Origin: Lolliginicoccus suaedae
GTDB taxonomy: Bacteria > Actinomycetota > Actinomycetes > Mycobacteriales > Mycobacteriaceae
Assembly: GCF_008312885.1 (NCBI RefSeq)
Contig: NZ_VSSO01000004.1
Coordinates: 1-64,000, forward strand
Length of the DNA: 64,000 nucleotides
Direction: 5' to 3'
Both the position numbers and the translations under genes were made by a program. Numbering within the stretch: the stretch's first letter is position 1; each line of letters begins with the position of its first letter. Below, one piece after another: positions 25,164 through 33,970 of the stretch. A model generated the notes under the pieces. That model was not told the DNA's origin and did no database searches. It worked only from the letters and a program-made list of their open reading frames with translations.

Positions 25164-28078
25164 GCGCGGCGGGCGGAAAGCTCCCGCGCCCACCTCGCCC
25201 GTCCCTTGCGCGCACGCGCGACCCGTGGGTGATCGCTTCCCAGCACGCGCTCGAGAACAGGGATGAGCTCCTCGTAGTCCCGGAGCGCGGCGGCCGCATC
25301 ACCGTTGCGGCCCTTGATCCAGGCTAGGTTCGCGCGCGTGGTCAGGGTGGCAGGATGCTCGGCCCCCAGCACTCTCTCGCGATCCGCGAGCAGTTGCCCG
25401 AATTCGCGCAGGGAGCGCTGGATCTCGCCGAGCTTTCCGTGCGACAGCGCGAGATTGTTGCGCGCGGACAAGGTATCGGGGTGGTCCGCGCCGAGGACGC
25501 GCTGCTGGAGCGGGATGAGGTCCTCGAGCTCCTTGATCGCGCCGTGCAGCTCTCCAGCATCTGCCTTGGCGAGGGCGAGGGTGGCGCGGGCAGCAAGCGT
25601 ATCGGGGTGATCCGCCCCGAGGTGCTGCGACCGGCCCTCGGCGAGCGCGATCAGGGCGCCCAGGGCACCATGCTGGTCCCCCGAGCGGAGCCGCCAGGAC
25701 GCGAGCGAATGCAGGGTCTCCAGCACGTCCGGGTGGGCGGGGCCCAGGACTCGCCGCTGGTCGCGGAGCACCTGGTCGGCCTCAGCGCTCGCTGCGGCAT
25801 GGTCGCCGGAGGCGGCGCTCATCGTGGCGATGCGGAACCGGGTGGCGAGGGTGGCTCGATGGTCGTGGCCGAGCACGCGCTGCTGGTCCCGCAGGGTAGA
25901 CCGTGCCTCGTCGGGTGTCGCGGCGGTCGCGGCCATGCTGGCGAGGTAGTGGCTGAGGTGGTCGCGCATGGCGACGGTGGTCGGGTGAGTAGGACCGTGC
26001 AGCCGTTCGAGCATGGGAAGCACGGCGGCGAACTCGGCGGTGGCGGCCCGGTGCTGGCCGGATTTGCCCAGCCAGACGGCGACGTTGTTGCGGGTGGCGA
26101 TCGTATCGGGATGCTCGGCGCCGAGGAGTAGCTCGCGATCGGCGGCGAGCGCGGTGAAGTCCTCGGCGGCGCCCGCGGGGTCCCCCGCGATGCCCCGCGC
26201 ACCGGCGGCGTTGCCACGCAGCGACAGCACCACCGGATGGCCGGGACTGAGGATTCCGGTGGCGATGGTGCTCCAGCGGGCCCATCGGGCATGGTTGTCC
26301 GCGGCGTGCGAGTTGCCCGCTGCGGTGGCGAGCAGCGCGAGTGCCTGCCCGGGGAGGCCGCCGTGGAAGCAGTGGAAGGGAAGCACCAGCCGCTCGTGGA
26401 CGGCAAGGGCCGCGGCAGGAGCAGCGCTGGCGGCAGCTCCGAGGTGCTCGACCGCGTCCACGATTGCTCGGTGCGCCACCGCCATCGCTGTGCCCGCGGG
26501 ATCCACGACCGAGCGGAGCGCTCGGGCAGGTACGTGCTGCCGGAGGCCAACGGTCTCCTCGCTGGTGCCCGGCGCGGCGCGTTCCACGAGGGGGCCGGCC
26601 AAGGCGAGGACCTCTCCGGCGAAGGCCCGGGCATCGGGGAGGCCGCGCTCGGACAGGGCGCCCTCGATGGCCGACCGCGGCAGGATCGGGGCCGCGCCCG
26701 TGGCACAGAGCAGAGCGAGCACGAAGCGCGCGGCCTCCGGGGCGCGGCTGGCGGCCATGATGTCCCGGGCCTGGCGCGCGACCGCCTCATCGGGCTGCTC
26801 CGCTTGCGCTCCGGTCGGCGCGCCCTGCCAGCCGGCATCGCCGAGCAGGCTGATGCGCAGGCCTGCTGAGAGCGACGGCAGCGCGGCCAGGTCAATGGTG
26901 TCGCGGATGCTCGCGATGATCCGTAGCCGCGCGAGCGCGCCGTCGCGCCGGCCGAGCAGCGTGCCGATGGCGTCGTCGAGGCGCTTCAACTCCGGCGGGG
27001 GCAACTGGTCGATCCCGTCGAGGATGACGAGGATGGGGCGCTGCCAGGCCGTGGTGCACCCTGCGAGCGGATTCTCCAGGAGCCGCTCGGTGGCCATTGC
27101 GGGCACCGTCCCGTTGATAGGGCGCGGCTCGAGGCCGGGGATGCGCGCGCGCAGCTGGGTCGCGATCTCGGCGGCGATCTCCTCGACGGAGTGCCAGGCG
27201 TGGATGAGCACGATCGCGGCGACGTGGCGCGGGCTGCAATGATCGATCGAGGCGACCTGGTCGGGCCTGGTGAGGGCGGCGAGGACGGTGGACTTGCCGC
27301 ATCCGGGGGCGCCCGTGATGGTGACGAGCCGGTGGTCGCGCGCCTCGATAGCGGATTCGGCGGCACGCTGCTGCGCCGGGGCGAGCATGATTCCCGCGAG
27401 CCGCGCATCGATCAGGCTCGCCCGCGCGGATCCAGCCGTGGCGTCGTGCGCGCGGGCCTGGTTGGGGAGGATCCACAGCGCAGGATCGTCGGTGTCCCCC
27501 GGCGGTCCCTGATGGGTGGCCGGGCGGATGTCGCGGGCGGTGATGCGCGAGCCCACGGAGGCGATGCCTGCCGCAGCGATCCGGGCGACCTCGGCAGCCA
27601 GTCCGTCGCCCGCTACCACCTCGACACGCCCGGTTCCCGGCGCACCAGCCCCGAGCGTTCCCGTCCAGGCTGGCGGCAGCATGATCGGGACATCGAGCAG
27701 CAGGATCAGTCCGTCGATGCCCCGATAGTGCTCGCGCAGCTCCCGCACGCATGCGCCCAGGTCCAGGCCGTCGGGACCGAGCAGCACGGTGGTGCCCTCT
27801 GCCGTCGCGACGTCGCTGACGATCCCGAGCAGCAAGGTCGTGCCCTCGCTGTGCGCGGCGGCGAACGCGCGCTCGATCAGAGCATGCGCGCCCGCCTCCG
27901 CTGGGTCGAGCGCGATTCCGTCCGGCGCTCCGGTGCCCTGCCAGCCTCCAGTGCCGACGAGCGCGCGGTGCAGTGCGAGCGCGCGGCCCGGCACGCCGGG
28001 ATCGATGCCGCCTGCCATGCCCAGGACCAGCGCGTGCCGCGTGCCTCTCGCTGCTCGCGCCGCGGGATCGCCGACCAT
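25160..28078 (-). CDS. STAND NTPase with C-terminal kinesin-light-chain-type TPR repeats
   Basis: The 972-residue protein starts at ATG 28078, four bases after the preceding gene. The NTPase core carries Walker A GAPGCGKST at 256-264, Walker B PILVILDGIDQL at 348-359 and a sensor-like RIIASIR at about 386-392, all as in NACHT/AP-ATPase signalling ATPases. Residues 605-965 hold about eight TPRs of the kinesin light chain type, each with an LGxxHPDTLxxRxxLA-like core. Residues 1-240 are unassigned. Alternation of strands (HALVLGMA, TTLLLGIVS, GLILLLD) resembles a caspase-like fold lacking the His and Cys. Such proteins usually oligomerise on a cue sensed by the repeats. The upstream genes suggest a link to cAMP signalling. 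Confidence 0.85.
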   Translation of the reverse strand: MVGDPAARAARGTRHALVLGMAGGIDPGVPGRALALHRALVGTGGWQGTGAPDGIALDPAEAGAHALIERAFAAAHSEGTTLLLGIVSDVATAEGTTVLLGPDGLDLGACVRELREHYRGIDGLILLLDVPIMLPPAWTGTLGAGAPGTGRVEVVAGDGLAAEVARIAAAGIASVGSRITARDIRPATHQGPPGDTDDPALWILPNQARAHDATAGSARASLIDARLAGIMLAPAQQRAAESAIEARDHRLVTITGAPGCGKSTVLAALTRPDQVASIDHCSPRHVAAIVLIHAWHSVEEIAAEIATQLRARIPGLEPRPINGTVPAMATERLLENPLAGCTTAWQRPILVILDGIDQLPPPELKRLDDAIGTLLGRRDGALARLRIIASIRDTIDLAALPSLSAGLRISLLGDAGWQGAPTGAQAEQPDEAVARQARDIMAASRAPEAARFVLALLCATGAAPILPRSAIEGALSERGLPDARAFAGEVLALAGPLVERAAPGTSEETVGLRQHVPARALRSVVDPAGTAMAVAHRAIVDAVEHLGAAASAAPAAALAVHERLVLPFHCFHGGLPGQALALLATAAGNSHAADNHARWARWSTIATGILSPGHPVVLSLRGNAAGARGIAGDPAGAAEDFTALAADRELLLGAEHPDTIATRNNVAVWLGKSGQHRAATAEFAAVLPMLERLHGPTHPTTVAMRDHLSHYLASMAATAATPDEARSTLRDQQRVLGHDHRATLATRFRIATMSAASGDHAAASAEADQVLRDQRRVLGPAHPDVLETLHSLASWRLRSGDQHGALGALIALAEGRSQHLGADHPDTLAARATLALAKADAGELHGAIKELEDLIPLQQRVLGADHPDTLSARNNLALSHGKLGEIQRSLREFGQLLADRERVLGAEHPATLTTRANLAWIKGRNGDAAAALRDYEELIPVLERVLGSDHPRVARARKGRARWARELSARRA

Positions 28079-28082
28079 CACG

Positions 28083-29072
28083 TCATGCGAGCATCCGGCG
28101 CACGCGCTCGGATTCGACGAAGTCACGGAACTGGCGGCGCACGAAGCTCTCGAGCATGCCATTCTCCTGGACGATCCCCAGCACGCGCGGGGCGAACCGG
28201 AGTGCTTCCTCGATCATGTCCTCCCGGCTCACGCCCAGTTCCTCGAGGAGGTCAGCGAGGGAGTAATGGGAGTACTTCTGGAAGAACACGGCGACGCCCT
28301 CCTCCACGGCGGCGCGCAGCGCGCGGGTGCCGCGCATGTCGTTCCAGATCTCGAAGCCGAGGACGAGCAGGTCCTCGAGCTCCTGTGCGGTGAGGGACGA
28401 TCCGATGTGCGCCTCGAGGAGCTCGGCGGTGGAGGCGCCCGCTGCGGGACGGGGAATGGCAAGGTCAGGGGTTTCCGCGGCATCGAGGATCCCGGCCACG
28501 ATGCGTTCCACGGCCCCCCGTACCGCGCGGTCGACGTGCGCGGGGGCCGCTGGGGCGACCCGGTTGCCCAGCGCGCTGGTCAGGCGCACCAGCATGCCGA
28601 GTCCCGGGGTGCTCGCCATCAGGTCGCGGTTGCGGTTGACCGATTCCACGGCGGCCCGGTACAGGAACCAAGCGACCGAGCCGCGGACCGCGGGGCTGTG
28701 GTAGACGAGGTCGATAATGCGGTGGAATGCCGGCATCGCGAGGAACTTCTCCGCGGCCACAGCGACATCGCGGCCATCGTGATCGTGCAGCAGCCGCTCG
28801 TGGATGCGGCCAGCGATGTCACCGGCGAGCTCCGGGATCGCTCCCTCGATGCGCCACTCGAGCGCGTACTTGATCGCGGCCCCACTGACCTGCTGCGGCG
28901 TCACCACCTCGCCGAGGGTCAACTGCTTCGCGGCCGCGAGGGCATGCCCGACCTCCACGTGCACCAGCTCGGCGAGCGTATCGCCACGGAGCTTGTCGCT
29001 GACGAATTCCGTCAGCGCGTCCAGGAGTTCCTCGGGGTCGCCGCTTGCATTGCTCGGCTGTTTTCTCGCCAC
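28083..29072 (-). CDS. uncharacterised all-helical protein (329 aa)
   Basis: I do not recognise this family. The 329-residue product (GTG start at 29072) looks wholly alpha-helical, soluble and fairly acidic, with no signal peptide, membrane helix or cysteine. Features include an N-terminal ELLDALTEFVSDKLRGDTL, a central AFHRIIDLVYHSPAVRGSVAWFL, and a C-terminal ALRFAPRVLGIVQENGMLESFVRRQF. The layout of short helices rich in Leu/Ala/Arg/Glu would suit a helical-repeat adaptor. It is 17 bases after the cyclase and 4 bases before the STAND NTPase, so it is almost certainly made with both. A role connecting the two is inference from position only. Confidence 0.8.
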   Translation of the reverse strand: MARKQPSNASGDPEELLDALTEFVSDKLRGDTLAELVHVEVGHALAAAKQLTLGEVVTPQQVSGAAIKYALEWRIEGAIPELAGDIAGRIHERLLHDHDGRDVAVAAEKFLAMPAFHRIIDLVYHSPAVRGSVAWFLYRAAVESVNRNRDLMASTPGLGMLVRLTSALGNRVAPAAPAHVDRAVRGAVERIVAGILDAAETPDLAIPRPAAGASTAELLEAHIGSSLTAQELEDLLVLGFEIWNDMRGTRALRAAVEEGVAVFFQKYSHYSLADLLEELGVSREDMIEEALRFAPRVLGIVQENGMLESFVRRQFRDFVESERVRRMLA

Positions 29073-29089
29073 GGACCTGACAATAGTGC

Positions 29090-30508
29090 CTAGGAGCGCG
29101 TACGCGTGGGCGCCACGGGCCAGGCAAGCCGCGTGAGCTTGCTGCGGCCGCGCAGTTCCACGAGGTCGCCGCTCTCCCAGAGTGCCTGCTCCGCCTCGGA
29201 GGCGAAGCCCACCGATGTGGCTGATGCCAGGACATGGCCGGGATGCTTCTTCGCGAGCTCGGTCAGCCGGGCCGCCTCGTTGACCGGGTCGCCGATGACG
29301 GTGTACTCGAACCGCTCGGCCGCCCCGACGTTGCCCGCGGTGACGGTCCCGGCCGACACACCGATCCCTACCTGGATTTCTGGCATGTCGGCGAGCGCTT
29401 CCACGAGCTCGCGCGCGGTGGCGAGGGCCTGCGTCACGGCCTCCACCTGGAACACGGGAGCACCGAACACGATGAGCGCCTCGTCGCCGACGAACTTGTT
29501 GACGAATCCCCGGTTCCGGTCAACGACCCGGATCACGATGTCGAAGAATCGGTTGAGCAACGCAACGACCTCGCCCGGCCGCATCGTCGAAGCCGCGCGG
29601 GTGGACCCCACCAGGTCGACGAACATCACGGCCACGAAGCGCGTCTCCGCACGCAGCTCGGTGCCATGCTCGAGCGCCTGCCGGGCTACGTCCTGGCCCA
29701 CGTGCTGCCCGAAGAGCGCCTGCGATGCTTCCGACCGGACGGACTCGTCGATCAGCTCGCCCACCGCGGACTGCAGCGCGCCAGCCTCGGTCACCGAGTC
29801 CACCACGGGCCGGTAGCGGCCCCGGATGGCGTCGCGGATAGCGGCGAGGGTGGCGGCGGATCGTCCGCCGAGCCACAGCGACGATGCCACGATCACGGCA
29901 ACGCCAAGAAGGGTGGCTGCCTGGGCCGCACCGCTGGAGGCGCCACTACTAGCGAGGGCACCGGCGAGCAGCAGCACGGGAACAGCGGGGACGGTCACGA
30001 CCCGCGCGGTCCATATCCGCTCCGCCCATGCCCGCGACGCCGCGACAGCACCCACAGCGGCTTGATCGAACTCGCGCAGCAATGCTGGCCGCAGCCACCA
30101 CGCCGCGATCCCATGGTTGATGCCTGCCGCTAGCCAGGCGACCGAGCCGGCGATCCACCACGTCGCCAGGCCGCCCGCTGCCGCGCCAGCGGACACGGCT
30201 TGCTCCAGGACAACGATGCCGCCCCAGATCGAGCCGCAGCCAAGCGCGATGAACACCGCCGCCGCCAAGGCCTGCCGCAGGTCCGCGTCGGTGGGCGCGA
30301 CGCTGGAGCGTGACCACGCTTGCACGTACCGGTCCACGCGGAGCACGATCACCGCGGCACCGAGCACCGCCACGGCAACGATGCCCCACTGCTCGGCGAG
30401 GCTGCCCGCACCGTCGTCGACAAGCCATGCGCTCGCCCACCACCAGGCGACCACGAACGAGTTTCCCAGCAGCAGCACGGCCAGCAACGCGGCTCGCGAG
30501 GACCTCAT
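29090..30508 (-). CDS. membrane-bound class III adenylyl cyclase
   Basis: The 472-residue protein has six predicted membrane helices in residues 6-220, a linker resembling HAMP (about 212-265), and a cytoplasmic cyclase domain from about residue 288. Catalytic residues are complete: metal aspartates Asp298 (VMFVDLVGST) and Asp342 (KFVGDEALIVFG), adenine-selecting Lys338 and Asp407 (VIGDPVNEAARL), and transition-state Asn410 and Arg414. It should therefore make cAMP from ATP as a homodimer. The layout resembles the M. tuberculosis Rv1318c-Rv1320c group. It lies 34 bases after the TetR gene and 17 bases before the unknown helical protein. Confidence 0.93.
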   Translation of the reverse strand: MRSSRAALLAVLLLGNSFVVAWWWASAWLVDDGAGSLAEQWGIVAVAVLGAAVIVLRVDRYVQAWSRSSVAPTDADLRQALAAAVFIALGCGSIWGGIVVLEQAVSAGAAAGGLATWWIAGSVAWLAAGINHGIAAWWLRPALLREFDQAAVGAVAASRAWAERIWTARVVTVPAVPVLLLAGALASSGASSGAAQAATLLGVAVIVASSLWLGGRSAATLAAIRDAIRGRYRPVVDSVTEAGALQSAVGELIDESVRSEASQALFGQHVGQDVARQALEHGTELRAETRFVAVMFVDLVGSTRAASTMRPGEVVALLNRFFDIVIRVVDRNRGFVNKFVGDEALIVFGAPVFQVEAVTQALATARELVEALADMPEIQVGIGVSAGTVTAGNVGAAERFEYTVIGDPVNEAARLTELAKKHPGHVLASATSVGFASEAEQALWESGDLVELRGRSKLTRLAWPVAPTRTRS

Positions 30509-30542
30509 GCGTCGTTCCCGTGGCACCACGCGGCGACGGCGA

Positions 30543-31154
30543 TCACGGCTTCTCGCCCCGGCCGTCCTCCAGCGCCCCGAGGACGATCTGCGCGAGGCGG
30601 ACCATTCGATCAACGGCCACGTCCTGGCCATGGGTCGGCGCGATGGCGTGAGCCACAGCAAGCCGGGCGATGGAATCCGCCAGGATCACCGCGTCGTCCT
30701 CGCACACCGTGGGGGTCAGCTCGCGGATCAGGCTCGACAGCCTATCCACCGTGCGCTCGTTGACCTGGCGAAGCAGCTCCGTCAGGCCCGAACGGTCCCC
30801 GCCGCCCGAGAGGACGGTGCGGATCAACGGCTCGTCGGCCATGTCGAGGAACATGATCAGCGCAGCCCGGAATCCCTCCTCCAGGGTGGAGGATGTTCGC
30901 ACGAGGGTCGAGACGGAATCGAGCACCTGGTCCAGGCGATGCAGGATATAGGCCTCTGCCAGCGACTGCCGCGAACCGAACTCGTTGTACACCGTCTGGC
31001 GGCTGATCCCGACGGTCTTGGCCACTCGGTCGATCGTCGTCGCGGCCCAGCCGTCATGGCGGACCAGCTCGTCCACCGCGGTGAGAACGGACTCGCGCAG
31101 CAGCGACCGGGCAGCCTGCGCGTACGAGGAACGCGAGCGCGGCCTTCCGATCAT
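30543..31154 (-). CDS. TetR/AcrR family transcriptional regulator
   Basis: The 203-residue protein starts at ATG 31154, six bases after GGAGG. The N-terminal helix-turn-helix reads GWAATTIDRVAKTVGISRQTVYNEFGSRQSL, typical of TetR proteins. The C-terminal helical domain (from about residue 75) would bind an unknown ligand. It is the first gene of the likely TetR-cyclase-helical protein-STAND unit (34-base gap to the cyclase) and may control its own operon, though no clear operator stands out in the 89 bases before it. Confidence 0.92.
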   Translation of the reverse strand: MIGRPRSRSSYAQAARSLLRESVLTAVDELVRHDGWAATTIDRVAKTVGISRQTVYNEFGSRQSLAEAYILHRLDQVLDSVSTLVRTSSTLEEGFRAALIMFLDMADEPLIRTVLSGGGDRSGLTELLRQVNERTVDRLSSLIRELTPTVCEDDAVILADSIARLAVAHAIAPTHGQDVAVDRMVRLAQIVLGALEDGRGEKP

Positions 31155-31243
31155 CACAATCCTCCACAGGTACTTCGAACGGGCATGGCAAGCCTACCGG
31201 TGCGCGGCATCACCCGTCGCCGATCCTGGGGCCAGCGCGGCTG

Positions 31244-32821
31244 CTAGCGCGTATCGCTGTCGATCAGCAACCGGCCACCGGCCTCGACGACCCGTACCTC
31301 GAGATTGCGGCTCTGGCCGTCGTAGTCCAGGCCATTGACCCGCAGATCGACCGATCCGTCCGGATTGTTGGCGAGCTTGTAGGCCTCGATGCGGCCAAAG
31401 CTCTGCACGACGCGCGAGGACCAGTACTCCTCGAAGCCGGCGGCGTCGCCATATACCTGCTGCGCGGCCGGGGTGAGCAAGGACCACGAGCCCGCCGGAT
31501 TGCTGTAGAACTGCGCCACGACATCGCCCGCCGCGCCCCACGCGACGTTTCCGCCCGAGCTTGGTGTCTGCTCCAGGCTGGGCGCTGCCGATTCGGAAGT
31601 CTCTCCCGCGCCGCCGCCCAGGCCGTTGCCGGACATCGTGACGATGCCATACACCAGGCCGAGCACCATCAGCAGCACGATCACGACCGCACCCGTGAAC
31701 ACCACGGGTCGCGAGCCCGGTTCGCGAGCAGGCACCGGCCTGGCGTCCGTCACGTACGGGGCAACAGCGGTGGCCCGGCCGTCGCGCTGCGGCGCGGCAT
31801 CAGGCTGGTAGGGGCGTGCCTGCACGGTTTTCGCGCGTGCCGGGCGGGACGGCGCTGGTGCCGGTTGCGCGGGGGGCGCGAGCTGGGTGGTCGCCGACCG
31901 TGCCGCTAGCGCGCCCGCTGGAACACTCGCGCGGACAGCGTCGATCAGCCCACGGCGCAGGCCCGGCTGGGAGGCTGCAGCACCGCGCGCGCCCGTGCCC
32001 TCCGCCACGCCCGCGAGCTCTGCCCGGGCCTCGCGCAAGGACGGTCGCTCCGCTGGATCCGAGGCCAGCATCCGCTGCAGCAGGATTGTCGCCTCGCCCG
32101 CGCGCTTGGGCGCGCCCATCTCCCCGCTCGCCGCCTTGTACAGCACGGCCAAGGGGTTCTGGTCCCGCCCATACGGTGGCTCGCCCTCGAGGGCGTGGAA
32201 CAAGGTGGCGCCCAGCCCGAACACATCGGAGGCCGGTGTCGGCTCGGCGCCGCGCGCGATCTCCGGCGGCAGGTACGCCACCGTGCCCGAGACCAGGCCC
32301 GTCGCTGTCAGTGTCACGTCACCGGCCGCTTTCGAGATGCCAAAATCGGTGATCTTCACGACCCCGGCATCATTGATCAGTACATTGCCCGGCTTCACGT
32401 CGCGGTGGACGATCCCGGCATTGTGGGCCGAGATCAACGCCGACGCCACCTGCCGACCGATCCGCGCCACCTGCGGCAAGGGCACCGTGCCCTGCGCGGA
32501 TAGCACCTCGGCGAGACTGCGCGACTGGAAGTACTCCATCACCAGGCACGGGTTTCCCTCATGATCTGCGATGTCGAAGACCACGATGGCGTTCGGGTGC
32601 TGGAAGCGGGCAGCGTTGCGGGCCTCCCGCATCGCGCGCTGGCGCAGCACCTCCCGCTCGCTCTCGGGCAAGCCCGGCTGCACGAGGATCTCCTTGACCG
32701 CCACCGGGCGCTCGAGGCGCTCATCGATCGCGCGCCAGACCACGCCCGCGCCGCCGCTGCCAATGCGCTCGACGAGGCGATAGTTCTTCGCGATCAACTC
32801 CCCGGCCTTGATGACAATCAC
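31244..32821 (-). CDS. receptor-like Ser/Thr protein kinase
   Basis: The kinase domain (about residues 14-268) has the glycine loop IGSGGAGVVWRA, Lys43 in VAVKEI, the catalytic loop HRDVKPGN (His139-Asp141) and DFG at 159-161, so it should be active. A Pro/Ala-rich juxtamembrane stretch follows, then one membrane helix at about 372-396 (VVFTGAVVIVLLMVLGLVYG). A roughly 120-residue outer domain comes last, possibly an NTF2-like fold (VVAQFYSNPAGSWSLLTPAAQQVYG). This is the usual plan of actinobacterial Pkn receptors. The start at GTG 32821 is chosen because it immediately precedes the domain; the longer frame is GC-rich noise. It is separated from the TetR gene by 89 bases. Confidence 0.9.
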   Translation of the reverse strand: MIVIKAGELIAKNYRLVERIGSGGAGVVWRAIDERLERPVAVKEILVQPGLPESEREVLRQRAMREARNAARFQHPNAIVVFDIADHEGNPCLVMEYFQSRSLAEVLSAQGTVPLPQVARIGRQVASALISAHNAGIVHRDVKPGNVLINDAGVVKITDFGISKAAGDVTLTATGLVSGTVAYLPPEIARGAEPTPASDVFGLGATLFHALEGEPPYGRDQNPLAVLYKAASGEMGAPKRAGEATILLQRMLASDPAERPSLREARAELAGVAEGTGARGAAASQPGLRRGLIDAVRASVPAGALAARSATTQLAPPAQPAPAPSRPARAKTVQARPYQPDAAPQRDGRATAVAPYVTDARPVPAREPGSRPVVFTGAVVIVLLMVLGLVYGIVTMSGNGLGGGAGETSESAAPSLEQTPSSGGNVAWGAAGDVVAQFYSNPAGSWSLLTPAAQQVYGDAAGFEEYWSSRVVQSFGRIEAYKLANNPDGSVDLRVNGLDYDGQSRNLEVRVVEAGGRLLIDSDTR

Positions 32822-33224
32822 TCCGAACTGTGCGTCTTGAGGTCCTGATGGCCCGCACCGGAATAGCGCGGGCCCAAAGGCTCGGGAGCCGGTCCTGGTC
32901 CCGTGCCTGGCGCGTCGCGGCACCTGGCAAGCAGCCGACAGTGTCCGAAACGCGCACTGTAGAGAGTACCGCCGCTACCACGGGATGCCGTTAGGACACG
33001 AGTCACACCGCGCAGGCTCGCGACACGCCCGTCCGACCAAGGGGGCAATGGGCCAAGGATCGTGCGGCGGCGCCAGGAACTGCTGGTGATTGTCCTGTTC
33101 TGGGCAACGTGTCGCGGCGTGTCGCGCAACGTTCGCCAGCAGATCCGCCGAACAGGCCAGCGGCACTGGAGCTCCCCCGCCCAATAGGCCAGGATTCATG
33201 CTCGCCGCTGAGTTGCGGTTCTCA
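32822..33224. other. intergenic region upstream of the kinase
   Basis: About 400 bases between the kinase start and tRNA-Val hold no convincing gene; open frames here have no similarity or ribosome-binding site. The kinase promoter should lie here, but I cannot place it with confidence. Confidence 0.4.
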
Positions 33225-33299
33225 TGGTGGGCGCAGAGGGATTTGAACCCCCGACCACTGCTGTGTAAGAGCAGCGCTCTACCGCTGAGCTATACGCCC
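33225..33299 (-). tRNA. tRNA-Val (anticodon TAC)
   Basis: On the minus strand the sequence folds as a standard tRNA with acceptor stem GGGCGTA/TGCGCCC, D-arm GCTC..GAGC, anticodon loop TCTTACACA (anticodon TAC) and T-arm GGGGGTTCAAATCCCTC. The 3' CCA is encoded (33225-33227). Confidence 0.95.
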
Positions 33300-33373
33300 C
33301 GATGCCGCGACCACTTTACACTGGCGCGCGGAGCAGTCCTAGTCGGCGCCGGAGGGGCAAGCGGGGGCGAGCG

Positions 33374-33970
33374 CTATCGCTGGCTGGCGAGCGCCTCGAT
33401 CGCAGCTTGCCATTGCAGCTGGTCGCGCGGCTTCCCGGGCGGCCCGATCTCGGCATAGCGGATGATGCCGCCGCGATCGATGAGAAAGGTGCCACGGTCT
33501 GGCGTGCCGTTCTTCTCGTTGAGCACCCCGTAGCGCGCGGCAATCTCGCCGTGGGGCCAGAAGTCGGCGAGGATCGGGAAGAGGTAGCCCTGCTCCGCGG
33601 ACCAGATCTTGTGCACTGGTGGCGCGCTGACGGAGATCGTGAGGATCTCGGTGGTGTCGTTGCGGAAGGTATCGATGTTGTCCCGGATCTGCCCTAGCTC
33701 GCCCTGGCAGGTGCCGGTGTAGGCGAGCGGGAAGAAGACGAGGAGAACGTCCTTGCTGCCCCGGTAGTCGGCGAGGCTGACGCGCTGGTTGTTCTGGTCG
33801 CGCAGGGTGAAGCCGGGGGCGACGTCCCCGATGGCGGGAGGGGTGCGGCTCGTGTCCTCCGCAAGGCCTCCGCCATCATGGGGCCGGTCGCCGCCGGGCT
33901 TCGTTCCACCGGCCCGATGACCCGCGGGTGTGGTGCTGGCGTCGCCCGAGCTGGGTGAGCTGGGGCTCAT
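33374..33970 (-). CDS. ahpE: one-cysteine peroxiredoxin AhpE
   Basis: AhpE reduces peroxides and peroxynitrite with a single peroxidatic cysteine. That residue is Cys88 in PLAYTGTCQGEL, nearly identical to the mycobacterial motif; Thr85 and the later Arg complete the site. The domain starts near residue 45 (PAIGDVAPGFTLRDQNNQRVSL). The first 40 or so residues are Ser/Gly/Pro-rich and absent from the 153-residue mycobacterial protein; they begin at an ATG overlapping the DUF3052 stop (ATGA). A shorter product from a later start cannot be excluded. The neighbour order DUF3052-ahpE matches Rv2239c-Rv2238c. Confidence 0.93.
   Translation of the reverse strand: MSPSSPSSGDASTTPAGHRAGGTKPGGDRPHDGGGLAEDTSRTPPAIGDVAPGFTLRDQNNQRVSLADYRGSKDVLLVFFPLAYTGTCQGELGQIRDNIDTFRNDTTEILTISVSAPPVHKIWSAEQGYLFPILADFWPHGEIAARYGVLNEKNGTPDRGTFLIDRGGIIRYAEIGPPGKPRDQLQWQAAIEALASQR

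Noticed and set aside
32822-33224. Short open frames between the kinase and tRNA-Val
   Set aside because: They lack ribosome-binding sites and recognisable sequence, and overlap the tRNA or the kinase leader.
33225-33299. tRNA-Val as an integration site for the 23-33 kb stretch
   Set aside because: I found no second copy of its 3' end near 23 kb and no integrase gene.
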